64,000 bases of DNA, taken from contig CAYJFB010000008.1 in NCBI GenBank assembly GCA_964369685.1, forward strand, positions 1 through 64,000, given 5' to 3'. Numbering within the stretch: the stretch's first letter is position 1; the number at the start of each line of letters is the position of its first letter. Shown piece after piece: positions 44,908 to 54,566 of the stretch. A program made the position numbers and the translations under genes. The stretch comes from Avidesulfovibrio sp964369685. GTDB lineage: Bacteria > Desulfobacterota > Desulfovibrionia > Desulfovibrionales > Desulfovibrionaceae. The notes beneath the pieces are model-generated. The model saw only the letters and a program-made list of their open reading frames with translations. It was not told the DNA's origin and made no database searches.

Positions 44908-44999
44908 TAAAAAACCTGTAAAGATTGCTACCTGTTCATAGCTACCGCAAACAAACTTTCATGACCCGACAGACATTTTTTATAAGGACTTTACAAAAG

Positions 45000-46322
45000 A
45001 TGAAAGAAGTACAACGCTTTCCGGTGAAATCCGGCGACCTCGGTTGGTTTGAAGATTCCACATGCAAAAACCACGCGTTCTCAGACATCGCCACTCTCAA
45101 AGACAGCTATGATTATGTTATTGTCGGTGCAGGGTTTGCCGGTGTCAACGCTGCGTTTCGCTTAGCAGAGCTTTGCCCCAAAGCAAGTATCGCTGTTTTT
45201 GATGCCCTGAAAATAGGTATGAGTGACAGTGGACGTAATGCAGGTTTTTTAATTGATGTGCCCCACAGCTTCGGTGAACCGGGCATCACCGATGACGAAC
45301 ACAGAATGCGTCTGCATTTGAATAACATCGTCATTAACAGAATGCGCAACGTCATAAAAGAGAATAAACTCCAATGCGATTGGCAAGAATCGGGAAAATA
45401 TCTTGCGACCCGTGAATCAAGCTATGTGAAAAACCTTGAAGGTGCTGCCCGTGTACTTGATATGTTGGGCGCACCATATCAAATGTTACAAAAACAAAGC
45501 CTCCCCGAACACTTTGGTACCGACTATTATATTCAAGCACTCTACACCAACGGTACTGTGTTGATAAATCCGGCCGATGTCGTGCGTTCTTTGGCGACGG
45601 CATTGCCCAAAAACGTATCTGTATTTGAAGAAACCCCCGTGTTGCAAGTACTTGAAGGCTCCCCCGCTCAGGTTCGTTTGCGCAACGGAAAAACAATAAA
45701 AACAGACAAAGTCTTCATCCTTGCCAGTGTCTTTGCCGAAGAATTCGGTGCATGCAAAAGCCGTCTTATTTCTGTTAATTCTTTTGGTGCTTTTTCACGT
45801 GTCCTGACAGACAATGAAATGAAAGAATTTGCAGGCATCAAGCCGTGGGGTTGTACCTCGGGACACCCTGCTGGCACAACCGTGCGCCTGACAACCACCA
45901 ATCGTATCTTTGTGCGTAACGGCTTCACCTTCTCTGCATCGCTTTGTACTTCGCCGCAACGCTTGCACTACGCACGCAAAAAATTACGTAAAGCTTTTGA
46001 AGCGCGTTTTCCTGCACTCAAGCACGTCAATTTTGAATATCTCTACGGTGGCATGATCCCCATGACACTCAACGGGGAATCCTTCTTTACCAAATTAAAT
46101 AACAACGTCTATGCCGCTTCGGTCGGTGACGGAGCAGGACTCACGCGCAGTTCCATGCTCGGTGTGTACCTTACCGAATGGGCCTGCGGTGTCGACAGCC
46201 CCGAACTCGCCTATTTGCAAAAAACCACAAACCCCAATTGGGTTCCGCCAAAAATCTTCAGTACTCTTGGTGCCAGTGTACGACTTGCCTTTGAAGAAGT
46301 GATGGCCAAAGGCGATATCTAA
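45000..46322 (+). CDS. FAD-dependent amine/amino-acid oxidoreductase (DAO family)
   Basis: A 440-residue flavoprotein. The FAD-binding start is DYVIVGAGFAGVNAAFRLAE near residue 41, followed by KIGMSDSGRNAGFLIDVP, which matches the SGRN.G pattern of the PuuB/DadA-type DAO group. GGMIPMTLNGESFF and GDGAGLTRSSMLG close the FAD site. No signal peptide or transmembrane helix is seen. It probably oxidises a secondary or primary amine to an imine. AAGGA lies nine bases before the chosen ATG; an upstream in-frame ATG is unsupported. Confidence 0.85.
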   Translation: MKEVQRFPVKSGDLGWFEDSTCKNHAFSDIATLKDSYDYVIVGAGFAGVNAAFRLAELCPKASIAVFDALKIGMSDSGRNAGFLIDVPHSFGEPGITDDEHRMRLHLNNIVINRMRNVIKENKLQCDWQESGKYLATRESSYVKNLEGAARVLDMLGAPYQMLQKQSLPEHFGTDYYIQALYTNGTVLINPADVVRSLATALPKNVSVFEETPVLQVLEGSPAQVRLRNGKTIKTDKVFILASVFAEEFGACKSRLISVNSFGAFSRVLTDNEMKEFAGIKPWGCTSGHPAGTTVRLTTTNRIFVRNGFTFSASLCTSPQRLHYARKKLRKAFEARFPALKHVNFEYLYGGMIPMTLNGESFFTKLNNNVYAASVGDGAGLTRSSMLGVYLTEWACGVDSPELAYLQKTTNPNWVPPKIFSTLGASVRLAFEEVMAKGDI

Positions 46323-46328
46323 TCCCTC

Positions 46329-46367
46329 ATAAGGGGGTGCATGTTTTTTTGTGTACCTCCTTTTCTT
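46329..46367 (+). other. imperfect hairpin before the mttB-like gene
   Basis: AAGGGGGT and ACCTCCTT pair over 8 bp (one G-U) around a T-rich loop, followed by TTCTTATTTAT. It could reduce readthrough into the methyltransferase gene. Weak. Confidence 0.35.
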
Positions 46368-46479
46368 ATTTATATGGTTATGGGTACCTTTTTAAAATGC
46401 GCCTTTTGTCTTGCTGTGAGTTTTTAAAAGGTCTGAAATAAAATACATTATCAAGCACCCTGTTTGAAGGAGATTACAA

Positions 46480-47886
46480 ATGACAAATCAAGCTACCATC
46501 CAACAAATTCATGACGCAACCATGCAAGTCCTCAATAAGACAGGTATTGCTTTTTTGAATGACACGATCATCGAAAAAGCCAAAGCCTATGGTTTGCGGA
46601 CGGATGGCTATCGGGTGTTCTTCACTGAAGAAGAACTCATGACGTTGATTGGTAAAGCTCCCGATGTTTTTAAACTCAGTGCCCGTAACCCCAAGTATGA
46701 TATGACTGTCGGCGGCGACCATATCAATTTTGTGTCTGCAACGTGTGGTTTTCCTTATGTCTGCACACCTGAAGGCGAACGTCCGGCAGTATATGATGAC
46801 TTTATTACCTTCTTAAAATTGAATCAACAGTCTCCATATTATAATGTCAACGGTGGCGTTATGGTTACGCCAAACGACTCAAAAGACGTTGAAATCTATC
46901 CCACCATGTTGCTTTCAACCGTATTATATTCCGATAAAGTCATTTTTGGCGGTATCGGCGGCGAATACGAAGCTCTACATACCATGAATATGTTAAAAAT
47001 TCTTTTTGGTGAAAAAGAACTCCAAGAAGCTTCACGCGCCATAACCATCATCAGCAGTGCCTCTCCCTTACAATTTGACGGGAAAATGCTTGAAACCATG
47101 ATCCATTATGTGGAAAACGGACAAGCCATTATTGTTGCTCCCGCTGTTATGGCAGGCACGAGCGGCCCTGTGACCATGGCAGGTACCATTGTTGTCTCCA
47201 ATGCCGAAAGCCTCGCAGGTATCGCCATTTCACAAATTTTGAAACCCGGTACACCGGCAATCTACGGTTCCGCAACAGCACTTTCTGATTTACGCAATGG
47301 CAGCTTCTGCATCGGGTCGGCAGAATCTGCTCTGGCAATCAAATATTGTACAAAACTTGCCAAATTCTACAAACTGCCTTGCCGTGGCGGCGGTACCCTG
47401 ACCGACTCCAGAATCAATAATATCCAAGCCGGCTATGAAGGCATGATGTGCCTGATGGCTGCTGCCAGCAACCGTATGAACTTTATGTTGCACAGTGCAG
47501 GCGCACTTGGCAGTTATCGTTCCATGTCTTTTGAAAAATATATTGTGGACCTTGAAATTACAGGTATGGTTAAAACCTATGCCGACGATATTTTGGTTAA
47601 TGAGGAAACCTTGGCTGTTGACGTGATTAATGAAGTCGGCCCCGCAGGCGAATTTTTAACCCATGAGCACACCCTCATGAATTTCCGTGACAGTGTGTTT
47701 ATCACTGATTTGGCAGTGCGCGGAACCGCAACCGCCGAAGAATCCGATGCTGTTTACAATGCCAATATAACTACAAAAATGCAAAATATGCTCGACAGTT
47801 ATGTCAAACCAGATTTAGATCAACAGATTGTTAAACAATTGGCCGCCTATCTTGAAAAAATTGGCCATGAAGTTCGTCTTGTATAA
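46480..47886 (+). CDS. mttB: MttB-family corrinoid-dependent quaternary-amine methyltransferase (non-pyrrolysine)
   Basis: A 468-residue protein of the trimethylamine methyltransferase family (PF06253). Features include INFVSATCGFPYVC, YPTMLLSTVLYSDKVIFGGIGG, APAVMAGTSGPVTMAGTIVVSN, IYGSATALSDLRNGSF, and the ends GPAGEFLTHEHTLMNFR and MLDSYVKPDLDQQIV. The frame has no internal TAG, so this is not a pyrrolysine TMA methyltransferase. Such homologues (MtgB, MtpB, MtcB, MtyB) demethylate glycine betaine, proline betaine, carnitine or gamma-butyrobetaine onto a corrinoid protein. No corrinoid protein or activase gene is near. AGGAG precedes the ATG. Confidence 0.88.
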   Translation: MTNQATIQQIHDATMQVLNKTGIAFLNDTIIEKAKAYGLRTDGYRVFFTEEELMTLIGKAPDVFKLSARNPKYDMTVGGDHINFVSATCGFPYVCTPEGERPAVYDDFITFLKLNQQSPYYNVNGGVMVTPNDSKDVEIYPTMLLSTVLYSDKVIFGGIGGEYEALHTMNMLKILFGEKELQEASRAITIISSASPLQFDGKMLETMIHYVENGQAIIVAPAVMAGTSGPVTMAGTIVVSNAESLAGIAISQILKPGTPAIYGSATALSDLRNGSFCIGSAESALAIKYCTKLAKFYKLPCRGGGTLTDSRINNIQAGYEGMMCLMAAASNRMNFMLHSAGALGSYRSMSFEKYIVDLEITGMVKTYADDILVNEETLAVDVINEVGPAGEFLTHEHTLMNFRDSVFITDLAVRGTATAEESDAVYNANITTKMQNMLDSYVKPDLDQQIVKQLAAYLEKIGHEVRLV

Positions 47887-47902
47887 AGATTGCTGTTAAC
47901 AC

Positions 47903-47927
47903 GTATAGCCTCCTTGTGAGGCTATAC
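47903..47927 (+). other. perfect hairpin between mttB-like and BCCT genes
   Basis: GTATAGCCTC (47903-47912) pairs with GAGGCTATAC (47918-47927) across a 5-base loop. No T run follows, so it is probably a stability or processing element within the transcript. Confidence 0.55.
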
Positions 47928-48017
47928 AGACTATGGGATATACGAGAGAGTTTATCACAAAGATACACATCGCTCGGTTGGTTATGAACATCAAAATACT
48001 TTTTAAGGGAGTAACTT

Positions 48018-49553
48018 GTGGAAAAAAAAAGTAAAATACTTCTTGAACCATTGGCCTTCTATCCTGCAGTAACCTTACTTGCACTTTTTATTGGGTATGG
48101 CCTTATTTCACCGAGCGGTTTAGGCAACACTCTTGAGTTTTTGTTGGTGGGTATTTCTGAAAATTTTGGTTCCTTGTTTATGTTGGCAACCTTGGCTACC
48201 TTCTTTTTCTTACTTGTAATCATGTGTTCCAAATTTGGTGACATTCGTATCGGCGGCAAAGACGCAAAACCTGATTTTAGCTATTGGACATGGTTCAGTA
48301 TTTGTCTATGTTCCAGTATCGGTGCGGGAATTTTGTTTTGGGGGCTTGGCGAACCTTTGTATCACTATGCAACGCCTCCGCAAGCCTCGGGCTTAGAACC
48401 GTTCACTCGTGAATCAGCCATTTGGGGTATTTCACAAACGGCCTATCACTGGACGATCATGCAATATGCACCGTACACTTTGGGCGGTTTGTCCATTGCT
48501 GTTTCTGCCTATAATTCCGATCGTTTCAGCATTGCCAACACCCTTGAAGGACTTTTGGGCGCTGCTCGTGCACATGGTCCTATCGGTCAGCTTGCCAACG
48601 GTATTTCCATGTTTTGTTTGTGCGGCTCGTTGGGTTGTGTATCTGCGTTGGTTATTTTACAAGTCGGCGCGGGCTTCAATGTTATTTTTGGCGTGCCTGA
48701 AAACTCTGTTACATGGTTTATCATTATTGCCTGTTTGATGGGTGGTTTTATCACTTCTTGTGTGCTCGGCTTGAAACGTGGCATGAAAATTCTGAGTGAC
48801 TATAACGCCAAGTTGTATCTCATTTTGCTTGGCTATATTTTTATTGTCGGCCCGACGGCCTTCATTGCCGATATGGTTACAACAGTCTTTGGTGATTATT
48901 TGACAACCTTCTGGACACGCGCCACCATCACCAACGCCATGACCACCGACCAATGGCCCATGAACTGGACTGTTATGTACTGGGCATCATACTTTGTTGC
49001 CGCACCGTTTATTGGTATGTTCTTTGCTCGTTTGGCAAAAGGACGCACCTTGCGGCAGTTTATTTTGGTTTCCATGGTTGCTCCGTCTATCTTTGCCTTT
49101 TTGTGGACAACCACATTCGGTAGCCTTTCCATGTATCTGCAATCAAATAATATCGTTGACATTTGGGCAAATATTGATTCGCTTGGTATGCAACATACCG
49201 TCTTCAACTTGTTGAAAACATTGCCCCTCGGAACCATCGTTGCCTTCTTCTTCTTGGCAGCACTTATTGCTTCATACATCACGTATGCTGACCCCATTTC
49301 TTCGGTACTTGCCAGCATGAGTAGCCGTTATATGAACATTGAACAAGAGCCCCCGGTTCCCTTAAAAATACTCTGGGGACTCGGTCTTGGAACCATGGGA
49401 TATATCTTGGTTGCCAGCGGTGGCCTGACAAGCGTACGCGGACTCTTTACCGTTGTGGGCTTCCCCGTACTGTTCATTATGTTCTTTACAACCTACTCAA
49501 CATGTATTGTCCTGCGTAAGCAATACAAAGAACAATTCCCAACAGCTGACTAA
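48018..49553 (+). CDS. BCCT-family betaine/carnitine/choline transporter
   Basis: A 511-residue inner-membrane carrier with about twelve helices. Family marks are PDFSYWTWFSICLCSSIGAG, ILFWGLGEPLYHYATPP, ESAIWGISQTAYHWTIMQYA and KPYT-like GLKRGMKILSDYNAKLYL. TTTFGSLSMYLQSNNIVDIW is in the later core. BCCT proteins import quaternary ammonium compounds, so this gene supplies the methyltransferase substrate. It starts at GTG with GGGAG upstream. Ion coupling and substrate cannot be read here. Confidence 0.9.
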   Translation: MEKKSKILLEPLAFYPAVTLLALFIGYGLISPSGLGNTLEFLLVGISENFGSLFMLATLATFFFLLVIMCSKFGDIRIGGKDAKPDFSYWTWFSICLCSSIGAGILFWGLGEPLYHYATPPQASGLEPFTRESAIWGISQTAYHWTIMQYAPYTLGGLSIAVSAYNSDRFSIANTLEGLLGAARAHGPIGQLANGISMFCLCGSLGCVSALVILQVGAGFNVIFGVPENSVTWFIIIACLMGGFITSCVLGLKRGMKILSDYNAKLYLILLGYIFIVGPTAFIADMVTTVFGDYLTTFWTRATITNAMTTDQWPMNWTVMYWASYFVAAPFIGMFFARLAKGRTLRQFILVSMVAPSIFAFLWTTTFGSLSMYLQSNNIVDIWANIDSLGMQHTVFNLLKTLPLGTIVAFFFLAALIASYITYADPISSVLASMSSRYMNIEQEPPVPLKILWGLGLGTMGYILVASGGLTSVRGLFTVVGFPVLFIMFFTTYSTCIVLRKQYKEQFPTAD

Positions 49554-49621
49554 CAATTTTTTGTTGTAACTTTTTTTAAACAAGCTTGATTTTAATGCTT
49601 GTCACTTTACTTAGAATGACA

Positions 49622-49775
49622 AGACATGCAAAGCCGTTTGAACTGCGGCGTATGAACAAAGCACAGCCTTTGAATACGCCGCAGGATCAGATGTACGACT
49701 TCATAAAGGATTGAGGAAAGCTTCGCCCCGTAAGATTCTCCCCCTCAAAAACAGAAAAGCCAATCTAAAAACACG
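49622..49775 (-). repeat. 3' double-hairpin element, copy 5 (after sbcC)
   Basis: On the minus strand: AGATTGGCTTTTCTGTTTTT, an imperfect hairpin A (49713-49746, GAGGGGGAG..), then ATCCTGCGGC. A perfect 11-bp hairpin B follows with arms 49674-49684 and 49643-49653 (CTGCGGCGTAT/ATACGCCGCAG), then GTTCAAACGGCTTTGCATGT and CTTGTCA. The last part matches copy 1 almost base for base, while the stems differ but remain paired. Confidence 0.65.
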
Positions 49776-52700
49776 CTAATGTTGTATGCAACCGGGGCCA
49801 CGTAAACGGCTACGGCCACCTTCAAGAGGTTCTACACTGATTTGTGTCGAAATACGACTTTTTAAACCTTGAACATGAGAAATCACACCAATCATTTTGC
49901 CTTCATGCCGTAAATCTGACAGCGTATGCAAAGCCGTTTCTAAACTGTCCTCATCAAGCGTTCCAAACCCTTCATCAAGAAACAACGAATCCACACGCAC
50001 CGTACGACTCGACATCCTCGACAATCCCAAAGCTAAAGCCAAACTGACTAAAAAACTTTCACCGCCTGAAAGATTTTTAGTGCTTCTGGCAACCCCTCCC
50101 TGATACGCATCAACAACATTCAAACTGAGCGGTTCATTCAATTCACGCTGTAAGACATAACGATCTGTCATACCATGCAAAGCTCTATTGGCATGCGCAA
50201 CAACACACTCAAACGTCAACCCTTGCGCAAACGCACAAAATTTTTGTCCATTCGCAGACCCAATCAATTCACAAAGATTAGCCCAACGTTGTGCTTCTTG
50301 CTGTAAGGCATCAAGTGCTGCCAGATGCTGTTGGTGTTGTTGTCGGTGTTGTTCATCTAAAAACAACTTTTGTCGCAGCACACCAAGCTCTTGTAACAAT
50401 TCAGTACGTTCAGACTCCAAAATAGCTTGTTTATTCGCAATATCTGTACCCAAATCATCTGTCTGGGGTTTTCTTTGTTGTAGCTTTTCTCTTTGTTCTG
50501 AATATTCTTGCTTATTGGCAAGAATGACGACCCGTTCTTGATCCAATTGCTGAGTGTGAAGTTGTAACGCTGTAAACCGTTCTTGCGTCATGCGAGCGTT
50601 CAAAAATGCTTGCTCATCAACAAAATGCACATCATAAAAAGCCTGTAAACAAGATTTTTCACGAGATTGAAGTAATACGGCACGTTGTGCGTATTCTTGT
50701 TCCAGTTCATGTAAACGCTTTTGTAGATTATTGTTCTGTTGTATGGTTTGCACATAATGAGTATGAGCTGCGCTATATTTATTTTCTTGTTCTGACAAAC
50801 GCGTTTTAAAAAAAAGTTTACAACTATCTATACTTTGAAAAAGTGTACCGATAAGAGCAGTAAGTGTATGACACAAGATTTTTCTTGTGTCATGCAGTGC
50901 TGTCAATTCTGAATGTATTTGTTTTAATTCTGCAGAACAACGTATTATTTCGCTTTGAACAGCCATACAACGCGCCGCATGTTCATCTGTTTGCGCTTTG
51001 CATTCCAATATTTTTTTTTCTTGTAAAATATATTCTTGTTTTGTTTCTTGCCAAAGACGCTTGCGTTCTTCCAAGCCATGCAAACACCCTTTAGCCACAG
51101 ATGGTGTCAACGTCTGCAATGAAAGAGAAACAAAAGGCGCACTTAAAGCAACCAAATGTTCACACACGACCAGTTCCCGTTTTTCCAGTGCGTTCAATTC
51201 ATCTCGTAAACGCAACGATTCTTTATTTTCGTGGCGCAGTTCTTGTTTATTGCGTTCTATCAAAAGCAAAATATTTGCTTCGGTTGCGCGTTCGGTATTG
51301 AGTGTTGTACGTTGTGCGTTCACACGTTGAACAAGCTCTTCCAACCGGATAAGGTGCTTTTGTACAAGATTAAAGCGTTCTTGTTCTGCCACGCAAAAAG
51401 ATTCTACAGATTGAAGTGCTGTTTCGTGTTCTTTCAACGCAAGAGGTTGTGCCAGTTGTCGAATTTCTTCTTTTTGACGAACAATATCGTTGACAAGCTG
51501 TTGTCGTGTTTCTTCATGCAGACGCTGTTCATGTTGCAAAGCGGCTTCAGTTTTTTTTAATTCATGGCATTCTGCCAGTATACGACGCGTTTTTTCTTGT
51601 GCATCGAGCCATTGCCGACGAGCGTGTTCAAGTTGTGGCAAAGGCTTATGAATTATAAAAGGGTGTTCTACAGAACCGCATAAAGGACAAGGAAGACCGT
51701 CTTGCAAAAGGTGACGTTGTGCTTCCAACCCGGCTATACGTTCATGCAGAGCCACATGTTCCGCACACAACATTTCTTCCTTGGCAACGTATTCATGTCG
51801 TTCTTGCGCACGGGAAAGCGTTTCATTAACTAGAGTTATTTGCTCTTGATTCTTGTGTATTTTCTGTAAACAGGTTGTGTGTTGAACAACAACACGTTCA
51901 TGCGATCGCAACATATCCAAAAGACGCAATGCGGCATTGACTGTATTGCGTTGTTGCTCGACTTGTTCCCGCCATGACCGAAGCTCCCTTTCCTGCAACA
52001 CGCTATTCAACTGTTTTTCTGTTTCGACAACACGCTGTGTAACATCGATAATGTGTTTTTTTACGACTTTCGCTTCAAGCAATACAGTTCGCAAATCTTT
52101 TGCTGTGGCATCACGTTGATTTTGCAAAAGGGTGTCTTCTTTTGTCAGTCGTTGACGATCATCATGCAACACACACAAGGCATCTACCCGACTCTGAATC
52201 AACGGCAAAGCGTCATCTAAAAGCGCGTCAACGGCACGATCATGTAGAGCTTGAGATAAGCCATTCAGTTTGAATTCTGTTTCTTTTACCGTCTTTTCAT
52301 GGCGTTGCTGTTGTTCAATGAGTTCTTTTTGTCGACGTTGCGTCACGATGAGAAGATTATTGAGTGTTTGGGCTTGTGTTTCTTTTTCTGTCAGACGCAC
52401 ATCCAGTTCTTGAATTTGTTGGATATATGGTTCGGCATTTTCTTGACAAGACTTTTCTTTTTCGAGTGCTGACAACGCGTCTTTTTCTGCTGCTTCGGCA
52501 ACGCAACACGCATGTTCTGCAATGGGTAACGCGTTCTTTTCTTCAATAAGCTGTTTCGTTGTGTTGGCTTGTGCCTCTCTTAATGCTAAAACCGTTGAAT
52601 ACACGCCTTCTACCAAAAGTGCACGACTTGCTTGTTCCAAGGCATGACGATCTGTTGCGAAACGTTGATTTCTTTCTTCCCATTCATGTAAACGCGTTCT

Positions 52701-53486
52701 GTTTTCTTGCTCCAATGTTTGCAAACGCATTTCTTCATGGAGCCAAGCCGCTTGTGTACGCAGTTTTTGCAGTGCTTCTGCAAACGCGGTATCGCGTATC
52801 AATATTTGCTCAAGTTTTTCATGTGTTGCAACACGTTCTTCTTCGGACAAAAGTTGTACAATGTTGAGTTCTTTACGACAATCATCCAAGCTTTTTTGTG
52901 CAGCAACAGCTCGAATATATGCGTGTTTTGAAATCTCGCTATACAGTTCTGTTCCCGTGATTTGTTCTAACAGCGCCGAACGCTCGGCCGTATTCGCATG
53001 CAAAAATGCGGCAAATCCGCCTTGCGCAAGTAATATCGCACGCGTAAAACGGTCAAAGGTCATGCCTGTAAGCGTTTCAACCTGTGTGCTTGTCGCGCGC
53101 AACCCTTTCCCGAGAAGAGTACCTTCTTCCATATCGGAGAGTTCATGTTGAGGCGCTTGCAAGTTTCCATGAGCGCGATTCCCTGCCCGCCGTTGGCTCC
53201 AACGACAACGAAACGCGCCTTTTGTTGTTTCAAAATCCACTTCTGCCCAACATTCACTTGTGTGGCGAGACATGATTTCATTTACAGTCTGAGAAATATG
53301 CCTAAGGCGTGGTGTTCGGCCATACAAAGCCAAACAGACCGCATCAAGAACGGTACTCTTCCCCGCGCCTGTCGGCCCTGTAATGACAAAAAGTCCCTCA
53401 GAAATATACGCAGGATCAGTGAGATCTATACTCCATTCACCGACAAGAGCATTCAAATTTTTAAAACGCAAGTGAGTTATTCGCAC
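49776..53486 (-). CDS. sbcC: SbcC-type SMC-like nuclease ATPase
   Basis: A 1236-residue Rad50/SbcC protein. Walker A VITGPTGAGKSTVLDAV lies near residues 34-50. Long coiled coils surround the zinc hook LPCPLCGSVEHPF near residue 600. The signature LSGGESFLVSLALALGLS is near 1137 and Walker B VDSLFLDEGFGTLD near 1167. With SbcD it opens DNA hairpins and processes ends. It starts at GTG and overlaps the thiL stop by 10 bases. sbcD, usually directly upstream, is not in the window. It is longer than E. coli SbcC (1048). Confidence 0.92.
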   Translation of the reverse strand: MRITHLRFKNLNALVGEWSIDLTDPAYISEGLFVITGPTGAGKSTVLDAVCLALYGRTPRLRHISQTVNEIMSRHTSECWAEVDFETTKGAFRCRWSQRRAGNRAHGNLQAPQHELSDMEEGTLLGKGLRATSTQVETLTGMTFDRFTRAILLAQGGFAAFLHANTAERSALLEQITGTELYSEISKHAYIRAVAAQKSLDDCRKELNIVQLLSEEERVATHEKLEQILIRDTAFAEALQKLRTQAAWLHEEMRLQTLEQENRTRLHEWEERNQRFATDRHALEQASRALLVEGVYSTVLALREAQANTTKQLIEEKNALPIAEHACCVAEAAEKDALSALEKEKSCQENAEPYIQQIQELDVRLTEKETQAQTLNNLLIVTQRRQKELIEQQQRHEKTVKETEFKLNGLSQALHDRAVDALLDDALPLIQSRVDALCVLHDDRQRLTKEDTLLQNQRDATAKDLRTVLLEAKVVKKHIIDVTQRVVETEKQLNSVLQERELRSWREQVEQQRNTVNAALRLLDMLRSHERVVVQHTTCLQKIHKNQEQITLVNETLSRAQERHEYVAKEEMLCAEHVALHERIAGLEAQRHLLQDGLPCPLCGSVEHPFIIHKPLPQLEHARRQWLDAQEKTRRILAECHELKKTEAALQHEQRLHEETRQQLVNDIVRQKEEIRQLAQPLALKEHETALQSVESFCVAEQERFNLVQKHLIRLEELVQRVNAQRTTLNTERATEANILLLIERNKQELRHENKESLRLRDELNALEKRELVVCEHLVALSAPFVSLSLQTLTPSVAKGCLHGLEERKRLWQETKQEYILQEKKILECKAQTDEHAARCMAVQSEIIRCSAELKQIHSELTALHDTRKILCHTLTALIGTLFQSIDSCKLFFKTRLSEQENKYSAAHTHYVQTIQQNNNLQKRLHELEQEYAQRAVLLQSREKSCLQAFYDVHFVDEQAFLNARMTQERFTALQLHTQQLDQERVVILANKQEYSEQREKLQQRKPQTDDLGTDIANKQAILESERTELLQELGVLRQKLFLDEQHRQQHQQHLAALDALQQEAQRWANLCELIGSANGQKFCAFAQGLTFECVVAHANRALHGMTDRYVLQRELNEPLSLNVVDAYQGGVARSTKNLSGGESFLVSLALALGLSRMSSRTVRVDSLFLDEGFGTLDEDSLETALHTLSDLRHEGKMIGVISHVQGLKSRISTQISVEPLEGGRSRLRGPGCIQH

Positions 53487-54454
53487 ACGTTGCCTGCCAT
53501 TGCAAAGTGATCAAAACCACCACTCAAAGGCATACCATGCAAACGCAATCCCGGTGTCTGAGTGACAATCCCCAACTCTTGAATATTTGACAAATGTCTC
53601 TGTAAAATGGGCCAAAAAGACGGTTCACACGTACCTAAAAGGGCATAGTCTTCTCCGCCCACAAACACCTCATAAACAGGATCAAGAGCCTCATTCACAG
53701 CCCAACGCCGACATTCTTGTGGGATTTCAGGCACCGATAAATCCGCACCATACGTGCCGATAAGACGCGGAATATCACGCAACAACCCGTCAGAAACATC
53801 CATCAAGCCAACTCGAGCATTATATGTCTCTTGCAAAGTTTTCAGCTCAAGCCCTGCTTCTATAAGCGGTAACGGACACAAATGGGCTGCGCACGCTTCA
53901 GGAAACAAAGTGAGTGCGTCTTTACGTCCCAACGTTTCCAATGCCGCAAATCCTGTTCGTGAAAGCCCCACCTCTCCCAACAAAAAAAGTCGATCATCGA
54001 CGCTGCAAGACCTACGCTGTAAAAGTCCTTTTTCTGCATCACCAAAAACAGTAATACACAAATGCAATTTTTCGGATTTGGAAAGATCACCGCCTGTCAG
54101 CGGAATATCTACAGCTTGAGCAAGACTTGCCATGCCTGTAAAAAGTCCGTTGACTAAGGTTTCGTCAGCATCATTGGGCAATCCCAACCCCAATGAAAAA
54201 CCAATAGGAGAAGCACCGCACGCCGCAAGATCACTGAGATTGACTGCCAAAGCCTTCCAACCGACTTCTTCAATGGTAAAAGTCGAACGTCGAAAATGAA
54301 CGTCTTCCATAAAAAGATCCGTGCTGACACAGACAGCACTCGGTGTTGCTACAACACAACAATCATCACCGCGCCCGACTCGCAACCGAGCGGCAGAAGA
54401 CGGAAAATGGCGATCAATAATCGCCAAAACATGCTCTTCAGACCTCAGTGACAT
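53477..54454 (-). CDS. thiL: thiamine-monophosphate kinase
   Basis: A 325-residue kinase of the PurM fold: VGRGDDCCVVATPSAVCVST, EVGWKALAVNLSDLAACGASP, the ATP-site LTGGDLSKSEKLHL, MDVSDGLLRDIPRL and VGGEDYALLGT. It phosphorylates thiamine phosphate to the diphosphate. The ATG at 54454 has GGGGG just upstream; earlier in-frame ATGs extend into unrelated sequence. It overlaps sbcC, an odd pairing. Confidence 0.9.
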   Translation of the reverse strand: MSLRSEEHVLAIIDRHFPSSAARLRVGRGDDCCVVATPSAVCVSTDLFMEDVHFRRSTFTIEEVGWKALAVNLSDLAACGASPIGFSLGLGLPNDADETLVNGLFTGMASLAQAVDIPLTGGDLSKSEKLHLCITVFGDAEKGLLQRRSCSVDDRLFLLGEVGLSRTGFAALETLGRKDALTLFPEACAAHLCPLPLIEAGLELKTLQETYNARVGLMDVSDGLLRDIPRLIGTYGADLSVPEIPQECRRWAVNEALDPVYEVFVGGEDYALLGTCEPSFWPILQRHLSNIQELGIVTQTPGLRLHGMPLSGGFDHFAMAGNVCE

Positions 54455-54566
54455 ACATCCCCCATGATAGTTCATTTTCCTTATGAATACAAAAATTCTC
54501 AGCGCACCTTGAACTGTAGAACACGCAAAAACACGATCATGCATGATCAAGTAGAAACAATGTTTT

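Noticed and set aside
46480..47886. pyrrolysine-type trimethylamine methyltransferase
   Set aside because: The frame is complete without any internal TAG.
49579..49603. ACAAGC/GCTTGT hairpin after the BCCT gene as a terminator
   Set aside because: Only a 6-bp stem and no T run follows on the plus strand.
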